From: Natrialba hulunbeirensis JCM 10989
GTDB lineage: Archaea > Halobacteriota > Halobacteria > Halobacteriales > Natrialbaceae
DNA: 49,896 bases
Direction: 5' to 3'
Assembly: GCF_000337575.1 (NCBI RefSeq)
Contig: NZ_AOIM01000012.1
Span: 22,717-72,612 of the forward strand
The notes under the pieces were generated by a model, which did not search any database, had not been told where the DNA came from, and was given only the letters and a program-made list of their open reading frames with translations. Made by a program: the position numbers and the translations under genes. Shown here piece after piece: positions 1 through 7,109 of the stretch. The first letter of the stretch is position 1. Each line of letters begins with the position of its first letter.

Positions 1-1
1 G

Positions 2-87
2 CTATAGTAGCCACTGAAAGTCAGTGCACACCCAATCGCACGAAGGCTGTGCGATTAGCGTGTAAACAGTTTCAGTTGTTACTATAG
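2..87. repeat. 86-bp near-perfect palindromic element
   Basis: The outer arms are CTATAGTA (2-9) and TACTATAG (80-87). Inside them, CACTGAAA (12-19) mirrors TTTCAGTTG (71-79). The innermost stem is AATCGCAC (34-41) with GTGCGATT (49-56) around a 7-nt loop. The whole unit can fold into one long hairpin. It has no coding capacity. The form suggests a small dispersed palindromic repeat (MITE-like) or an RNA hairpin. Only one copy is present in the window, so the dispersed-repeat reading is inference. Confidence 0.6.
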
Positions 88-244
88 TGGGATAGCTGAG
101 CCGCACAGATACCCGCTGACACGGCCAACACACGCCGACACACACACTCACACTCACGTCGACACTCTCTGACTATAGATACCGGTCGAACTCGAGTATC
201 CAATAAAAAGAGCCCGCGCTCACAACGTTATTTGTGGTGAGGAA

Positions 245-264
245 ATGGGTCGGAGGGATTTGAA
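245..264 (-). repeat. partial copy A of the tRNA-Trp 3' end
   Basis: Positions 245-264 repeat the last ~21 nt of the tRNA-Trp gene (T-loop 3' half plus acceptor strand; compare 472-492) with one base missing in the G run. No 5' half of a tRNA accompanies it. Short copies of a tRNA 3' end downstream of the intact gene are the usual footprint of tRNA-targeted integration. Confidence 0.6.
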
Positions 265-364
265 CAACGCCCGAGAACCTGATCACTGCGTTCGCAGAAC
301 CTCGGTCTCGTTCAAATTCTCCGAATTACATACCTACGCCTCACGAGTTTGTTCGGCGCAGAGG

Positions 365-386
365 TATGGGGTCGGAGGGACTTGAA
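365..386 (-). repeat. partial copy B of the tRNA-Trp 3' end
   Basis: This is the second copy of the same tRNA end, differing from the true gene by one base (CTTGAAC instead of TTTGAAC). It is followed by a GAGGAC...GTCCTC hairpin (391-414) and an inverted echo of the same tract at about 416-430. Spacing between copies A, B and the true end is about 120 and 107 bp. Confidence 0.6.
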
Positions 387-472
387 CCGCGAGGACTTCG
401 CTTCGCTCGTCCTCTGGGCTCAAATCCTCCTCGTTCAATTACTGTCGCTCGCGGATTTGCTCGCGATAGAAA

Positions 473-647
473 TGGGGTCGGAGGGATTTGAACCCCCGAT
501 CGACTGATATCTCCGGTGCGCCTCGGAACTCCAGAGGGTCATCACACGGACACTGATCAGGTGTCCGATCAGTATATCAGTCTGGAGTGTCGTCCCGGGC
601 GCGGTGCCTCTGGAGTCAGTCGCCATCCCTGGCTTGGCCACGACCCC
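473..647 (-). tRNA. tRNA-Trp (CCA), intron-containing
   Basis: On the minus strand the acceptor strands GGGGTCG (647-641) and CGACCCC (480-474) pair, with discriminator A at 473. The D arm GCCA...TGGC, anticodon stem ACTGA (620-616)/TCAGT (507-503) and T arm with loop TTCAAAT are all present. The anticodon loop reads CTCCAGA, giving anticodon CCA (Trp). The gene is split after position 37: exon 1 is 647-610, the intron 609-509 and exon 2 508-473. CCA is not encoded. A TATA-like CTTTAGG lies about 28 nt upstream (672-679). An intron in tRNA-Trp at this place is a known haloarchaeal feature. Confidence 0.93.
509..609 (-). ncRNA. tRNA-Trp intron with box C/D guide RNA
   Basis: The 101-nt intron carries a box C (GTGATGA, 545-539) and CTGA box D-like motifs (580-577 and 572-569). 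Directly after box C, CCTCTGGAGT (537-528) is an exact complement of ACTCCAGAGG, the anticodon region plus the first intron bases. A second tract ACTGATAT complements ATATCAGT at the 3' exon. GCGCC and GGCGC near the two ends can form the central helix of a bulge-helix-bulge splice site. In Haloferax volcanii the equivalent intron guides 2'-O-methylation of C34 and U39 of its own pre-tRNA; the same role here is inference from these matches. Confidence 0.8.
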
Positions 648-671
648 TCGATATCTCGTTGGGGGATGGTG

Positions 672-679
672 CCTAAAGT
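672..679 (-). promoter_or_regulatory. TATA-like box of tRNA-Trp
   Basis: On the minus strand ACTTTAGG is centred about 28 nt before the mature 5' end at 647. It lies just past the stop codon of the upstream DUF5794 gene (stop at 694-696), so the tRNA probably has its own promoter. Confidence 0.4.
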
Positions 680-693
680 GGTTTCGATTCGGA

Positions 694-1863
694 CTAGAGC
701 CAGGGGGCGCGTCCTTCGGTTTCGGTGGTGTCGTCACCGGGGTAGGCTCCGTTGTCGTCGTCATCCTGGCTGGTCGACTGTTCGGGGCCGGGATCCTGTG
801 CCTGAACCTGTGGTTGTTTGCGCTTACGTTCAGATTCCGGTTCGGACTCGGACTGGGTCTCGGTCTCGGCCGCAGTCGTGTCTGCATCTTTCTTCGAACC
901 CGAATCGCCTGCCGCAGCGGTTGCAACGGGCGTTGACTCGTCGGAACTGTCCTCACCACCATCGGCGAGTGGCCCGGTTCCGACAGCCGGGACGAACGAC
1001 GACGGCGTTGGTGACGAGTTCGACGACCTCGTTGGACTCCGTGATGGCGTCCTGGTGTTCGTGGGTGCCGACGCAGTCGTGGAAACCGGTGCCGGGCCGT
1101 CAGATGGTCCGTCCGAGCTGGCAGACTTCGAGTCGCGTTCGAACGGGAACTCGATCGCGAACAGGGCGGCCACGACGAGCGCAGCCAGCGGTGCCTGTCC
1201 GAACGCCATGCCGAGCAGCGACAGTGGTAACAGTCCAAGCGCGACAGCACTGCCGAAACGGAAGCGGTCGATATCCATGTACTCGCGCAGGTACGGACCG
1301 CTAACCGCAATGGCGAGTGCGAAGGCGACGCCGGCCACTGCTGCGAGCGTCGCGTTCACGACGAGCGTGGGGTCGTCCATCATGGTGAACGCAGCACCGT
1401 TCGGGTCGATGCTTGCGACCAGCCCAAGCCCGATGATGACACCCGGACTCGGGAGGTACTCGCCGATAGTCGCGCTGGCAGTCTTGGCGGCGATCGCGAG
1501 GATAACGACCGCAGCGAAGCGCGTGATGATCTCCTCGTTTAGGACCGTCTCGATCGCCGGCGCAAGTGCGGCTTGCACGGCGGCGAGCAGTATGAGCGGA
1601 ATCCCGACGAGCAGGACGATTGCGACCTGCTCGCGGGGCGTCCCGTTCATCTCGGCGAGCATGACGGCGACGGTTGCACTACCACCGAAGATGAGGAGAC
1701 CGACCTGAACGGCGCTCCATGGGTCGTCGATCGCACCCGCCAGAATGAGCGCCGGGAAGACGCCATCGATCAGCGGGAGCATCATCACGAGCGCCAACAG
1801 CTTGGCGTCACCACCGACTAACCGCTCGAGGCGGAGTGCGACCGGGTGCTGAGATGCGCTCAT
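694..1863 (-). CDS. DUF5794-type haloarchaeal membrane protein
   Basis: This 389-residue protein has about seven hydrophobic segments in residues 22-245 (for example around 22-50, 55-77, 84-107, 118-135, 175-195, 205-225 and 227-242). A low-complexity, Ser/Thr/Pro/Glu-rich tail (about 246-389) is probably outside the membrane domain and disordered. It matches what I recall of DUF5794, a haloarchaeal family of unknown function. No catalytic motif is visible. The gene is monocistronic with tRNA-Trp downstream, and its start ATG lies just inside a TTATCATAT promoter-like tract at about 1903-1911. Function is unassigned. Confidence 0.8.
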   Translation of the reverse strand: MSASQHPVALRLERLVGGDAKLLALVMMLPLIDGVFPALILAGAIDDPWSAVQVGLLIFGGSATVAVMLAEMNGTPREQVAIVLLVGIPLILLAAVQAALAPAIETVLNEEIITRFAAVVILAIAAKTASATIGEYLPSPGVIIGLGLVASIDPNGAAFTMMDDPTLVVNATLAAVAGVAFALAIAVSGPYLREYMDIDRFRFGSAVALGLLPLSLLGMAFGQAPLAALVVAALFAIEFPFERDSKSASSDGPSDGPAPVSTTASAPTNTRTPSRSPTRSSNSSPTPSSFVPAVGTGPLADGGEDSSDESTPVATAAAGDSGSKKDADTTAAETETQSESEPESERKRKQPQVQAQDPGPEQSTSQDDDDNGAYPGDDTTETEGRAPWL

Positions 1864-2383
1864 CGCTTAGGAACGATGGCCATGACCCGAGGCCGATGGG
1901 TGATATGATAACCGGTCACGCACGGACAGGTTCGGTACCCGCCAGTTCGTCCGGATACGGCCTCGTGCTGTGAGTTTGAAAGGAAGTGTAAATTTCCCGA
2001 ACATATTTTTGGCGACGGAGACGGCGTTCGTCCGGCCAACGGTTCGGGTCTCGCTGGAACTCACAGCGTTCATACACGAGTGGAACACCGGGCTATCAAT
2101 AAACGTTGCGTGAGATACGGTTACACAACTCGGCATACTTTCGCCGTCAACGCGCAGATCCTGACGAAGGTGCACTTATCTGCCCGACAGGTGGTATCCC
2201 TCAACCTGGACCGCGTAAACGGTGGACGCCAGACCAGACAGTTCGACGGTTGTCCGATCACGCTATGGGCGTGTTGTACTCCTCGGTTGTGTTGCTCGTC
2301 GTCCGAACTCATCACACCCGTCAGCAGTTCGCATTCGGTACGTATCTCGCAACGCTTTTTGCTCGGGCGTTCGGACAGTTTAC
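1864..2383. other. intergenic stretch, no gene recognised
   Basis: This 520-bp gap lies between the divergent DUF5794 and guaB genes. It has an AT-richer core (1975-2015, with TGTAAATTT and ACATATTTTT). The open frames across it lack haloarchaeal amino-acid bias (they are rich in C, S, R and H) and are rejected. The guaB end holds a CTTTTTGC TATA-like box at about 2355-2362, 25-29 nt before the guaB start. The gap could contain an unrecognised RNA or a long regulatory region. Confidence 0.4.
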
Positions 2384-3886
2384 ATGGCGAACGACGTTCC
2401 TGAGCACGAGCCGTACTCTTCAAAACTCACCGTCCCAGAGGCGCTTACGTTCGACGATGTCCTCCTTCGACCCAAGGAGAGCCGTGTCGAACCAGATGAT
2501 GCAGACCTCACATCGAACGTATCGACCACCGTCGAGCTCTCAGTCCCGATTCTCTCCGCCGCGATGGACACCGTCACCGAGAGCGGCATGGCAATCGCGA
2601 TGGCCCGCCACGGCGGCCTCGGCGTCCTCCATCGCAACATGAACATCGACGAGATGGTCGAGGAAATCGAGCGCGTCAAGAGCGCAGACGAGCTCGTCAT
2701 CCCCTTTGACTCTGTCGTCACCGCAGATCCCGAGATGTCCGTCCGCGAAGTCGACGACCTGATGGCCCGACAGGGCGTCGGCGGCGCACCTGTCGTCAAC
2801 ACCAACGGTGAGGTACTCGGGATCATCTCGAGTACCGACATCCGGCCACACCTCGAAGTCAACGAGGACGACCCGGTGACGGAAGCGATGACCGACGAGG
2901 TCATCACGGCACCAGAAGAGATCAACGCCCGCGATGCGTTCGATCTGATGTACGAGCACAAAATCGAGCGCATTCCGGTCGTCGACGACGAGAACCTCCT
3001 CGTTGGCCTGGTGACGATGCAGGGCATTCTCCAGCGCCGCGAGTACAAGGAAGCCGTTCGCGACGAGGACGGTCGTCTGCGCTGTGGAGTCGCAGTCAGT
3101 CCGTTCGAGCAGGAACGTGCCGAGGCCGCAGACGAGGCGGGCGCGGACGTGCTCTTTATCGACACCGCACACGCGCACAACCTGAACGTCATCGACGGCG
3201 CTCGCGAGATCAAAGAGAGCGTCGACGCCGACGTCGTAGTGGGCAACATCGGAACCCGTGAGGCGGCCGAAGAACTCGTCGACTTCGCAGACGGCCTCAA
3301 GGTCGGTATTGGACCCGGATCGATCTGTACGACCCGTGTCGTCTCGGGATCAGGCATGCCACAGATCACGGCCGTCGCGCAGGTCGCAGACGTCGCGAGC
3401 GAGTATGACGTTCCCGTCATCGCAGACGGTGGCATTCGGTACTCCGGCGATGCGATCAAGGCGATCGCCGCCGGTGCAGACGCCGTCATGCTCGGTTCTT
3501 ACTTCGCCGGTACCGACGAGGCCCCCGGCCGCGTCGTTACGATGAACGGCAAGAAGTACAAGCAGTACCGCGGCATGGGGAGCGTCGGCGCGATGAAATC
3601 CGGCGACAGCGACCGGTACCTCAAGGAGGAGCCAGACGAGGAGGAAGACTACGTCCCGGAGGGTGTCGAGGCAGCGACGCCGTACAAGGGCTCGCTTCAG
3701 TCTGAACTCCACCAGCTCGCCGGCGGGATGCAGTCCGGGATGGGCTACGTCGGCGCAGCAACGATTCCGGCGTTCAAAGAGCGCTCCGAGTTCGTTCGCG
3801 TCTCCTCAGCTGGCCAGGCCGAGAGCCACGCTCACGACGTCGTCATTACGGACGAAGCGCCGAACTACTCGCCGAACGACAGCTAA
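2384..3886 (+). CDS. guaB: inosine-5'-monophosphate dehydrogenase
   Basis: GuaB oxidises IMP to XMP with NAD+, the committed step of GMP synthesis, in the cytoplasm. The 500-residue product has the normal length. The N-terminal TIM-barrel part includes LTFDDVLLRP (21-30). A pair of CBS domains spans about 105-220. The catalytic loop GPGSICTTR puts the active-site Cys at 315. DGGIRYSGD (348-356) is the phosphate site and YRGMGSVGAM (395-404) the flap region. I chose ATG 2384 because a TATA-like box sits 25-29 nt upstream and the protein then begins with the usual short leader. The longer in-frame opening from 2222 adds Cys/Arg-rich sequence untypical of the family. The gene stands alone. Confidence 0.97.
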   Translation: MANDVPEHEPYSSKLTVPEALTFDDVLLRPKESRVEPDDADLTSNVSTTVELSVPILSAAMDTVTESGMAIAMARHGGLGVLHRNMNIDEMVEEIERVKSADELVIPFDSVVTADPEMSVREVDDLMARQGVGGAPVVNTNGEVLGIISSTDIRPHLEVNEDDPVTEAMTDEVITAPEEINARDAFDLMYEHKIERIPVVDDENLLVGLVTMQGILQRREYKEAVRDEDGRLRCGVAVSPFEQERAEAADEAGADVLFIDTAHAHNLNVIDGAREIKESVDADVVVGNIGTREAAEELVDFADGLKVGIGPGSICTTRVVSGSGMPQITAVAQVADVASEYDVPVIADGGIRYSGDAIKAIAAGADAVMLGSYFAGTDEAPGRVVTMNGKKYKQYRGMGSVGAMKSGDSDRYLKEEPDEEEDYVPEGVEAATPYKGSLQSELHQLAGGMQSGMGYVGAATIPAFKERSEFVRVSSAGQAESHAHDVVITDEAPNYSPNDS

Positions 3887-3932
3887 TCTGTTTTCGTCCC
3901 CGGTCTCTCCTCTCCCTCGTCTCGAGTACCAC

Positions 3933-4418
3933 TCAGCCAAGCACGAACGAGTTTTCGCAGTCCGTACAGGTGAGTTCGAACGCACCCCCATCCGTAATCG
4001 TGAGCCCGTGCCCTCGTTCGTCCTCGCAGATTCGACAGTGAACCAGTGACTCGATCTGGTCCCACTCGTGCTGTGCGCCTGGTGCACCGAACGCAAAGCC
4101 GACGACTCGCTCATCTGTGTCGTCAGGATTGTATCCCTGTTGGAACTCACCCGGTGCAAAGCGGATTATCTCGCCCGAACTGACCGTCACGGTTCCGTCT
4201 TCGGTATCGAACTGTGCTGTCCCGTCCTCCACGTAGAAGACTTCCTCCTGATCGTGGTGTGTGTGGTAGCCGCCCGAGAAGGATTCGCCGGGCTCGAGTT
4301 CGAAGTAGTTCATCGCGAAGTCAGAGAAGCCAAGCGCCGCCGAGATCGGTCGTCGAACCGAGTGGACGCCCATCGGATTCGTTTCGTTGTCGACCTCGTC
4401 GATCGAGACTTTTTCCAT
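3933..4418 (-). CDS. cupin domain protein with C-terminal zinc ribbon
   Basis: This 161-residue protein has a single cupin barrel (about 35-110). The metal-binding motif reads GGYHTHHDQEEVFYVEDG (residues 49-66), and the second motif falls in the APGEFQQGYN tract. The C-terminal third carries CRIC and CTDC pairs (about 128-131 and 151-154), which form a small zinc ribbon. The cupin fold usually binds a metal and a small ligand; no specific enzyme can be named. A TTTTATC box about 25 nt upstream (4440-4446) supports the start. The gene converges with guaB and is probably transcribed alone. Confidence 0.8.
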   Translation of the reverse strand: MEKVSIDEVDNETNPMGVHSVRRPISAALGFSDFAMNYFELEPGESFSGGYHTHHDQEEVFYVEDGTAQFDTEDGTVTVSSGEIIRFAPGEFQQGYNPDDTDERVVGFAFGAPGAQHEWDQIESLVHCRICEDERGHGLTITDGGAFELTCTDCENSFVLG

Positions 4419-4522
4419 AGCCTGCTATTCGCGCTCGGTGATAAAATGGTTGGGTAGAGTTCACACGCGGCGGTGGCTCGCAAAAGGTAACACATACGTT
4501 TGCTCGGTCCCGAATCGCGTGT

Positions 4523-5080
4523 GTGAACCGCCGTACGGCACTCCGATCCGCAGGCGTCCTCGCCACCGTCGGTCTCGCGGGCTGTGTCGATGCCGTCGAG
4601 GAGCACTTTCAGGGACGGTTCCAGGGAATCATCCCCATCGAAATTCACAGCGAGGCTGAGCGGTCGCACAACATTGCGATCGAAGCGTACGACCAACAAG
4701 CAGGTCGTCAGACCTACGACGAGAGCTACACCGTCACGCCGGACCAGAGAGTGAGTCCGCCCCACCTCGAGGCGACCACACAGAGCGTTCGGTTCGTGCG
4801 ATACGACGGCACGGACGAAGAACAGGCGGATGTCAGGGAGGTCTCTGTTACCTCGAACACCATGCTCGTCTCCGTCCGAATTCACGACGACGATCTCGTG
4901 ATCGAGGTCCAGCGGGGCGATACCGACGGAGAGCCAACAGAGAACGAGACGATCGACAACGAGACTGCAGGTGAACTCGAGGACGAGTCAGAACTACCGG
5001 ACAATCAGACAGAATCCGAGTCTGATTCTGATTCCGACTCTGACTCTAATTCTGACTCCGACTCCAGCGCCGACTCGTAA
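4523..5080 (+). CDS. Tat-exported lipoprotein with Ser/Asp-rich tail
   Basis: This 185-residue protein starts at GTG. It opens with a twin-arginine signal (NRRTALRSAG), a hydrophobic stretch and a lipobox LAGC around residue 21, so the mature protein would be lipid-anchored outside the membrane. Residues 35-125 look like a small beta-rich domain. The last ~60 residues are acidic: first Glu/Asn/Thr, then a run of alternating Ser-Asp. The domain is not recognised. A TATA-like ACATACG about 30 nt upstream fits the GTG start. The gene converges on the YcaO gene, 132 bp away. Confidence 0.75.
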   Translation: MNRRTALRSAGVLATVGLAGCVDAVEEHFQGRFQGIIPIEIHSEAERSHNIAIEAYDQQAGRQTYDESYTVTPDQRVSPPHLEATTQSVRFVRYDGTDEEQADVREVSVTSNTMLVSVRIHDDDLVIEVQRGDTDGEPTENETIDNETAGELEDESELPDNQTESESDSDSDSDSNSDSDSSADS

Positions 5081-5212
5081 TTGCCCTCACAACGCCAGAA
5101 TCAGCCACTTCGCTTCGTGTTGGGGTCTCGCCGGCACCGCAGTATCGATTCCGAGCACTCCGCGCAGGTCGACAGCGACAGTGGCAGTGACAGTTTCAAA
5201 CGACTCGCACAG

Positions 5213-7039
5213 TCAGGGATACGGATGATACGCCCGCTCCAGTCTCGGCTCGAATCCCATCTCCTCCGGAACATGCCGCGCTCGTTCACCGAAGAACGGC
5301 TCGCCGGTAAACAGCGGCTGTGCGCCGGGAACAACGACGCGAACCCCCTCGAATCCCACAGCGGCCACGTCTCGCGTCGTAAGCCGTGCCGCGTACGGCG
5401 TCAGCCCCACATCCTGCACTCGGTCGACGACCAACTCGAGTTCGTCGCGTCCGCTGGGTTGGTCCCCGTCCCCGTCCTCGCCCCCGTCCCCGCCGTCGTC
5501 CGTCAGCCCGACACTCGCTGCAGGTACCGTCTGTTCGACGTCGATAAAGGAGCGCGCAGCATCTGAGAGTGGCGCGGCGGCGTACTCGCCGATCGCGCCC
5601 GACGCTGTGGCCGCCTCGTCCGGGCCAATATTACGCAACTCCATCCAGTTCTGGAGGGCCTCCTCGAGTGCGGAGACAGCAGCGGCGCTTGCATCGAGAC
5701 CGGCAGCGGAACCGGTGGCGAAGACGGGCCAGGCATCGTTTTCGGATTCGTCGGGTATGTCGTCTCGATGCACTGCAACCGCGACGACGGGGACGTCGAT
5801 ATCCTGCGTAACGAGCAACGGTGTCACGGTGAGTCCCTCGCTTCGCGCGCGGCGCTCGAGAACATCGAATGCCGGGTCGTCGACGGAGAGCCCGAGCGGG
5901 TCGAACGTCGAGTACCACGCGAGCATCGTCGCGTCGCGCTCGATGACCTCTGTCAGACCGGAGAGGAGCGCGTCGACGGTCGAGGAGCCGAGTCCCAACC
6001 CAGTCGTAATGCCGGGAACCAGCGACTCGCCCGGCTGTGGGAACTGGACTGCGGCGGCTGGGAGATGGACCTGCTCGCCGGTCGCGAGGTTCTCGCCAGG
6101 CACCCAGCGGTGCTCAGCCGACGAGTCGTAGGTGGGCGCGTCGTCCGGCCGCACGAGTTCCGTCGGCGTTACTGCGTCGTCGAGGGCCGCCTCGCTCGCG
6201 TGAACGAACTCGTCGTCCCGATAGACGCCGGCGCAGTAGCGCTCGAGTCCCTCGCCGACGGCCTTCATCAGCGCGGCGTTCCAGTCGTCCGCCACGCCCG
6301 CAGCCTGCGCTGGCGCGCTCGCATCGCTGAAGCCGCGCGTCTCCGCGCTCGTCGCGAGATAGTAGGGAACAGGGAAGGATTCGATCTCGCCGATCGTCTT
6401 GACGATCCCAACCCGGTCGTCGATCGCCTGCTCTGCGTGTTCGACCGCCGCATCGAGTCCGAGCGCGTCGTCGTCCCGCGAGAGCGCCCGGTCGCGTTCG
6501 CCCGAGGCACATGCACAGCCCGGGACCGGCAGCACCCGCCGTCGGACGTGGGGCAACTCGAGTACGTGGCCGATCACGGACTGCTCATCGCCCGAGAAGA
6601 TGCGGATGCACTCCCGGCCGGCGAGCGCGCCGGCGAGGCGGGCGGTGGAGCGGTCGGTGCTCGGACGGCCGCCGGCTGTTTCGGTCGCGTTCGTGTCGGC
6701 GTCGGACTCGAGTCCGGCTGCGACGCGCGTCCGGAGACAGTCGTAGCAGCCGACACCGGGGCCGGACGCCGGTGCGAAGCCGGCGACGGCGGCGTCTACG
6801 GTGGGGAGGGGATGACCGCCGACGCCGCCGATTTCGACGGCGACCCAGGGTGTGTTGCCTGCGAGAGCTGCCTCGTTGGCCTGCTCGAACGTCTGTGCGC
6901 CGGCAACGTCGCTGACGACGGCAAAGCGGGCGTCGTCGAGGGCTGCGGGCTCGGCGTCCTCGACGGTGATGTCGACGTCTCCGAGCGCGGCGACGAGCGC
7001 CGCGCGGACCGGGTCGTCGGCGACGACGTGTACGTGCAT
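5213..7039 (-). CDS. YcaO cyclodehydratase with E1-like N-terminal domain
   Basis: This 608-residue protein looks like a fusion of the TOMM C and D components. The N-terminal ~190 residues resemble the E1/ThiF-like C domain with a tetracysteine zinc site: Cys98 and Cys101 (GCYDC), Cys175 and Cys177 (GCACAS). From about residue 215 the YcaO domain carries the ATP-binding helix ALMKAVGEGLERY (256-268), then LGLGSSTVDALLSGLTEVIE and SALEEALQNWMELRN. The C terminus ends HPYP, like the proline-rich tail needed by YcaO cyclodehydratases. In TOMM pathways such enzymes turn Cys/Ser/Thr of a precursor peptide into azolines. No precursor peptide, dehydrogenase, peptidase or transporter lies nearby, so the substrate is unknown. 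It lies 70 bp after the SPFH gene on the same strand. Confidence 0.85.
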   Translation of the reverse strand: MHVHVVADDPVRAALVAALGDVDITVEDAEPAALDDARFAVVSDVAGAQTFEQANEAALAGNTPWVAVEIGGVGGHPLPTVDAAVAGFAPASGPGVGCYDCLRTRVAAGLESDADTNATETAGGRPSTDRSTARLAGALAGRECIRIFSGDEQSVIGHVLELPHVRRRVLPVPGCACASGERDRALSRDDDALGLDAAVEHAEQAIDDRVGIVKTIGEIESFPVPYYLATSAETRGFSDASAPAQAAGVADDWNAALMKAVGEGLERYCAGVYRDDEFVHASEAALDDAVTPTELVRPDDAPTYDSSAEHRWVPGENLATGEQVHLPAAAVQFPQPGESLVPGITTGLGLGSSTVDALLSGLTEVIERDATMLAWYSTFDPLGLSVDDPAFDVLERRARSEGLTVTPLLVTQDIDVPVVAVAVHRDDIPDESENDAWPVFATGSAAGLDASAAAVSALEEALQNWMELRNIGPDEAATASGAIGEYAAAPLSDAARSFIDVEQTVPAASVGLTDDGGDGGEDGDGDQPSGRDELELVVDRVQDVGLTPYAARLTTRDVAAVGFEGVRVVVPGAQPLFTGEPFFGERARHVPEEMGFEPRLERAYHPYP

Positions 7040-7109
7040 ACCTGAATCTCACAGGCAGCGGGCAAAAGTGTCGTGCTCGATGCCGTTTGTGAGTGGGCGC
7101 GCTGACACC

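Larger units (their letters stand above)
88..472. other. gene-free stretch beyond the tRNA-Trp 3' end
   Basis: I see no convincing protein gene here. The stretch holds two partial copies of the tRNA-Trp 3' end (listed separately). Each copy is followed by an inverted, imperfect echo of the same sequence (about 309-324 and 416-430), so both can form hairpins. The remainder includes ACACAC/CACTCA simple sequence near 130-160 and an AT-richer patch at 195-240. It could be a graveyard of integration or recombination events at the tRNA. Confidence 0.5.

Noticed and set aside
245..386. additional complete tRNA genes
   Set aside because: Only the last ~21 nt of tRNA-Trp are repeated; there is no D arm or anticodon arm.
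1867..2642. several 100-180 codon frames in the gap before guaB
   Set aside because: The products are rich in Cys, Ser, Arg and His, unlike haloarchaeal proteins. Two overlap the guaB start.
5081..5212. a TOMM precursor peptide gene beside YcaO
   Set aside because: The convergent gap has no short frame with a plausible leader and Cys/Ser/Thr-rich core on either strand, nor does the 70-bp gap at 7040-7109.
5768..7045. 425-codon frame on the plus strand within the YcaO gene
   Set aside because: It mirrors the YcaO gene. The YcaO frame has family motifs and proper composition; this one does not.
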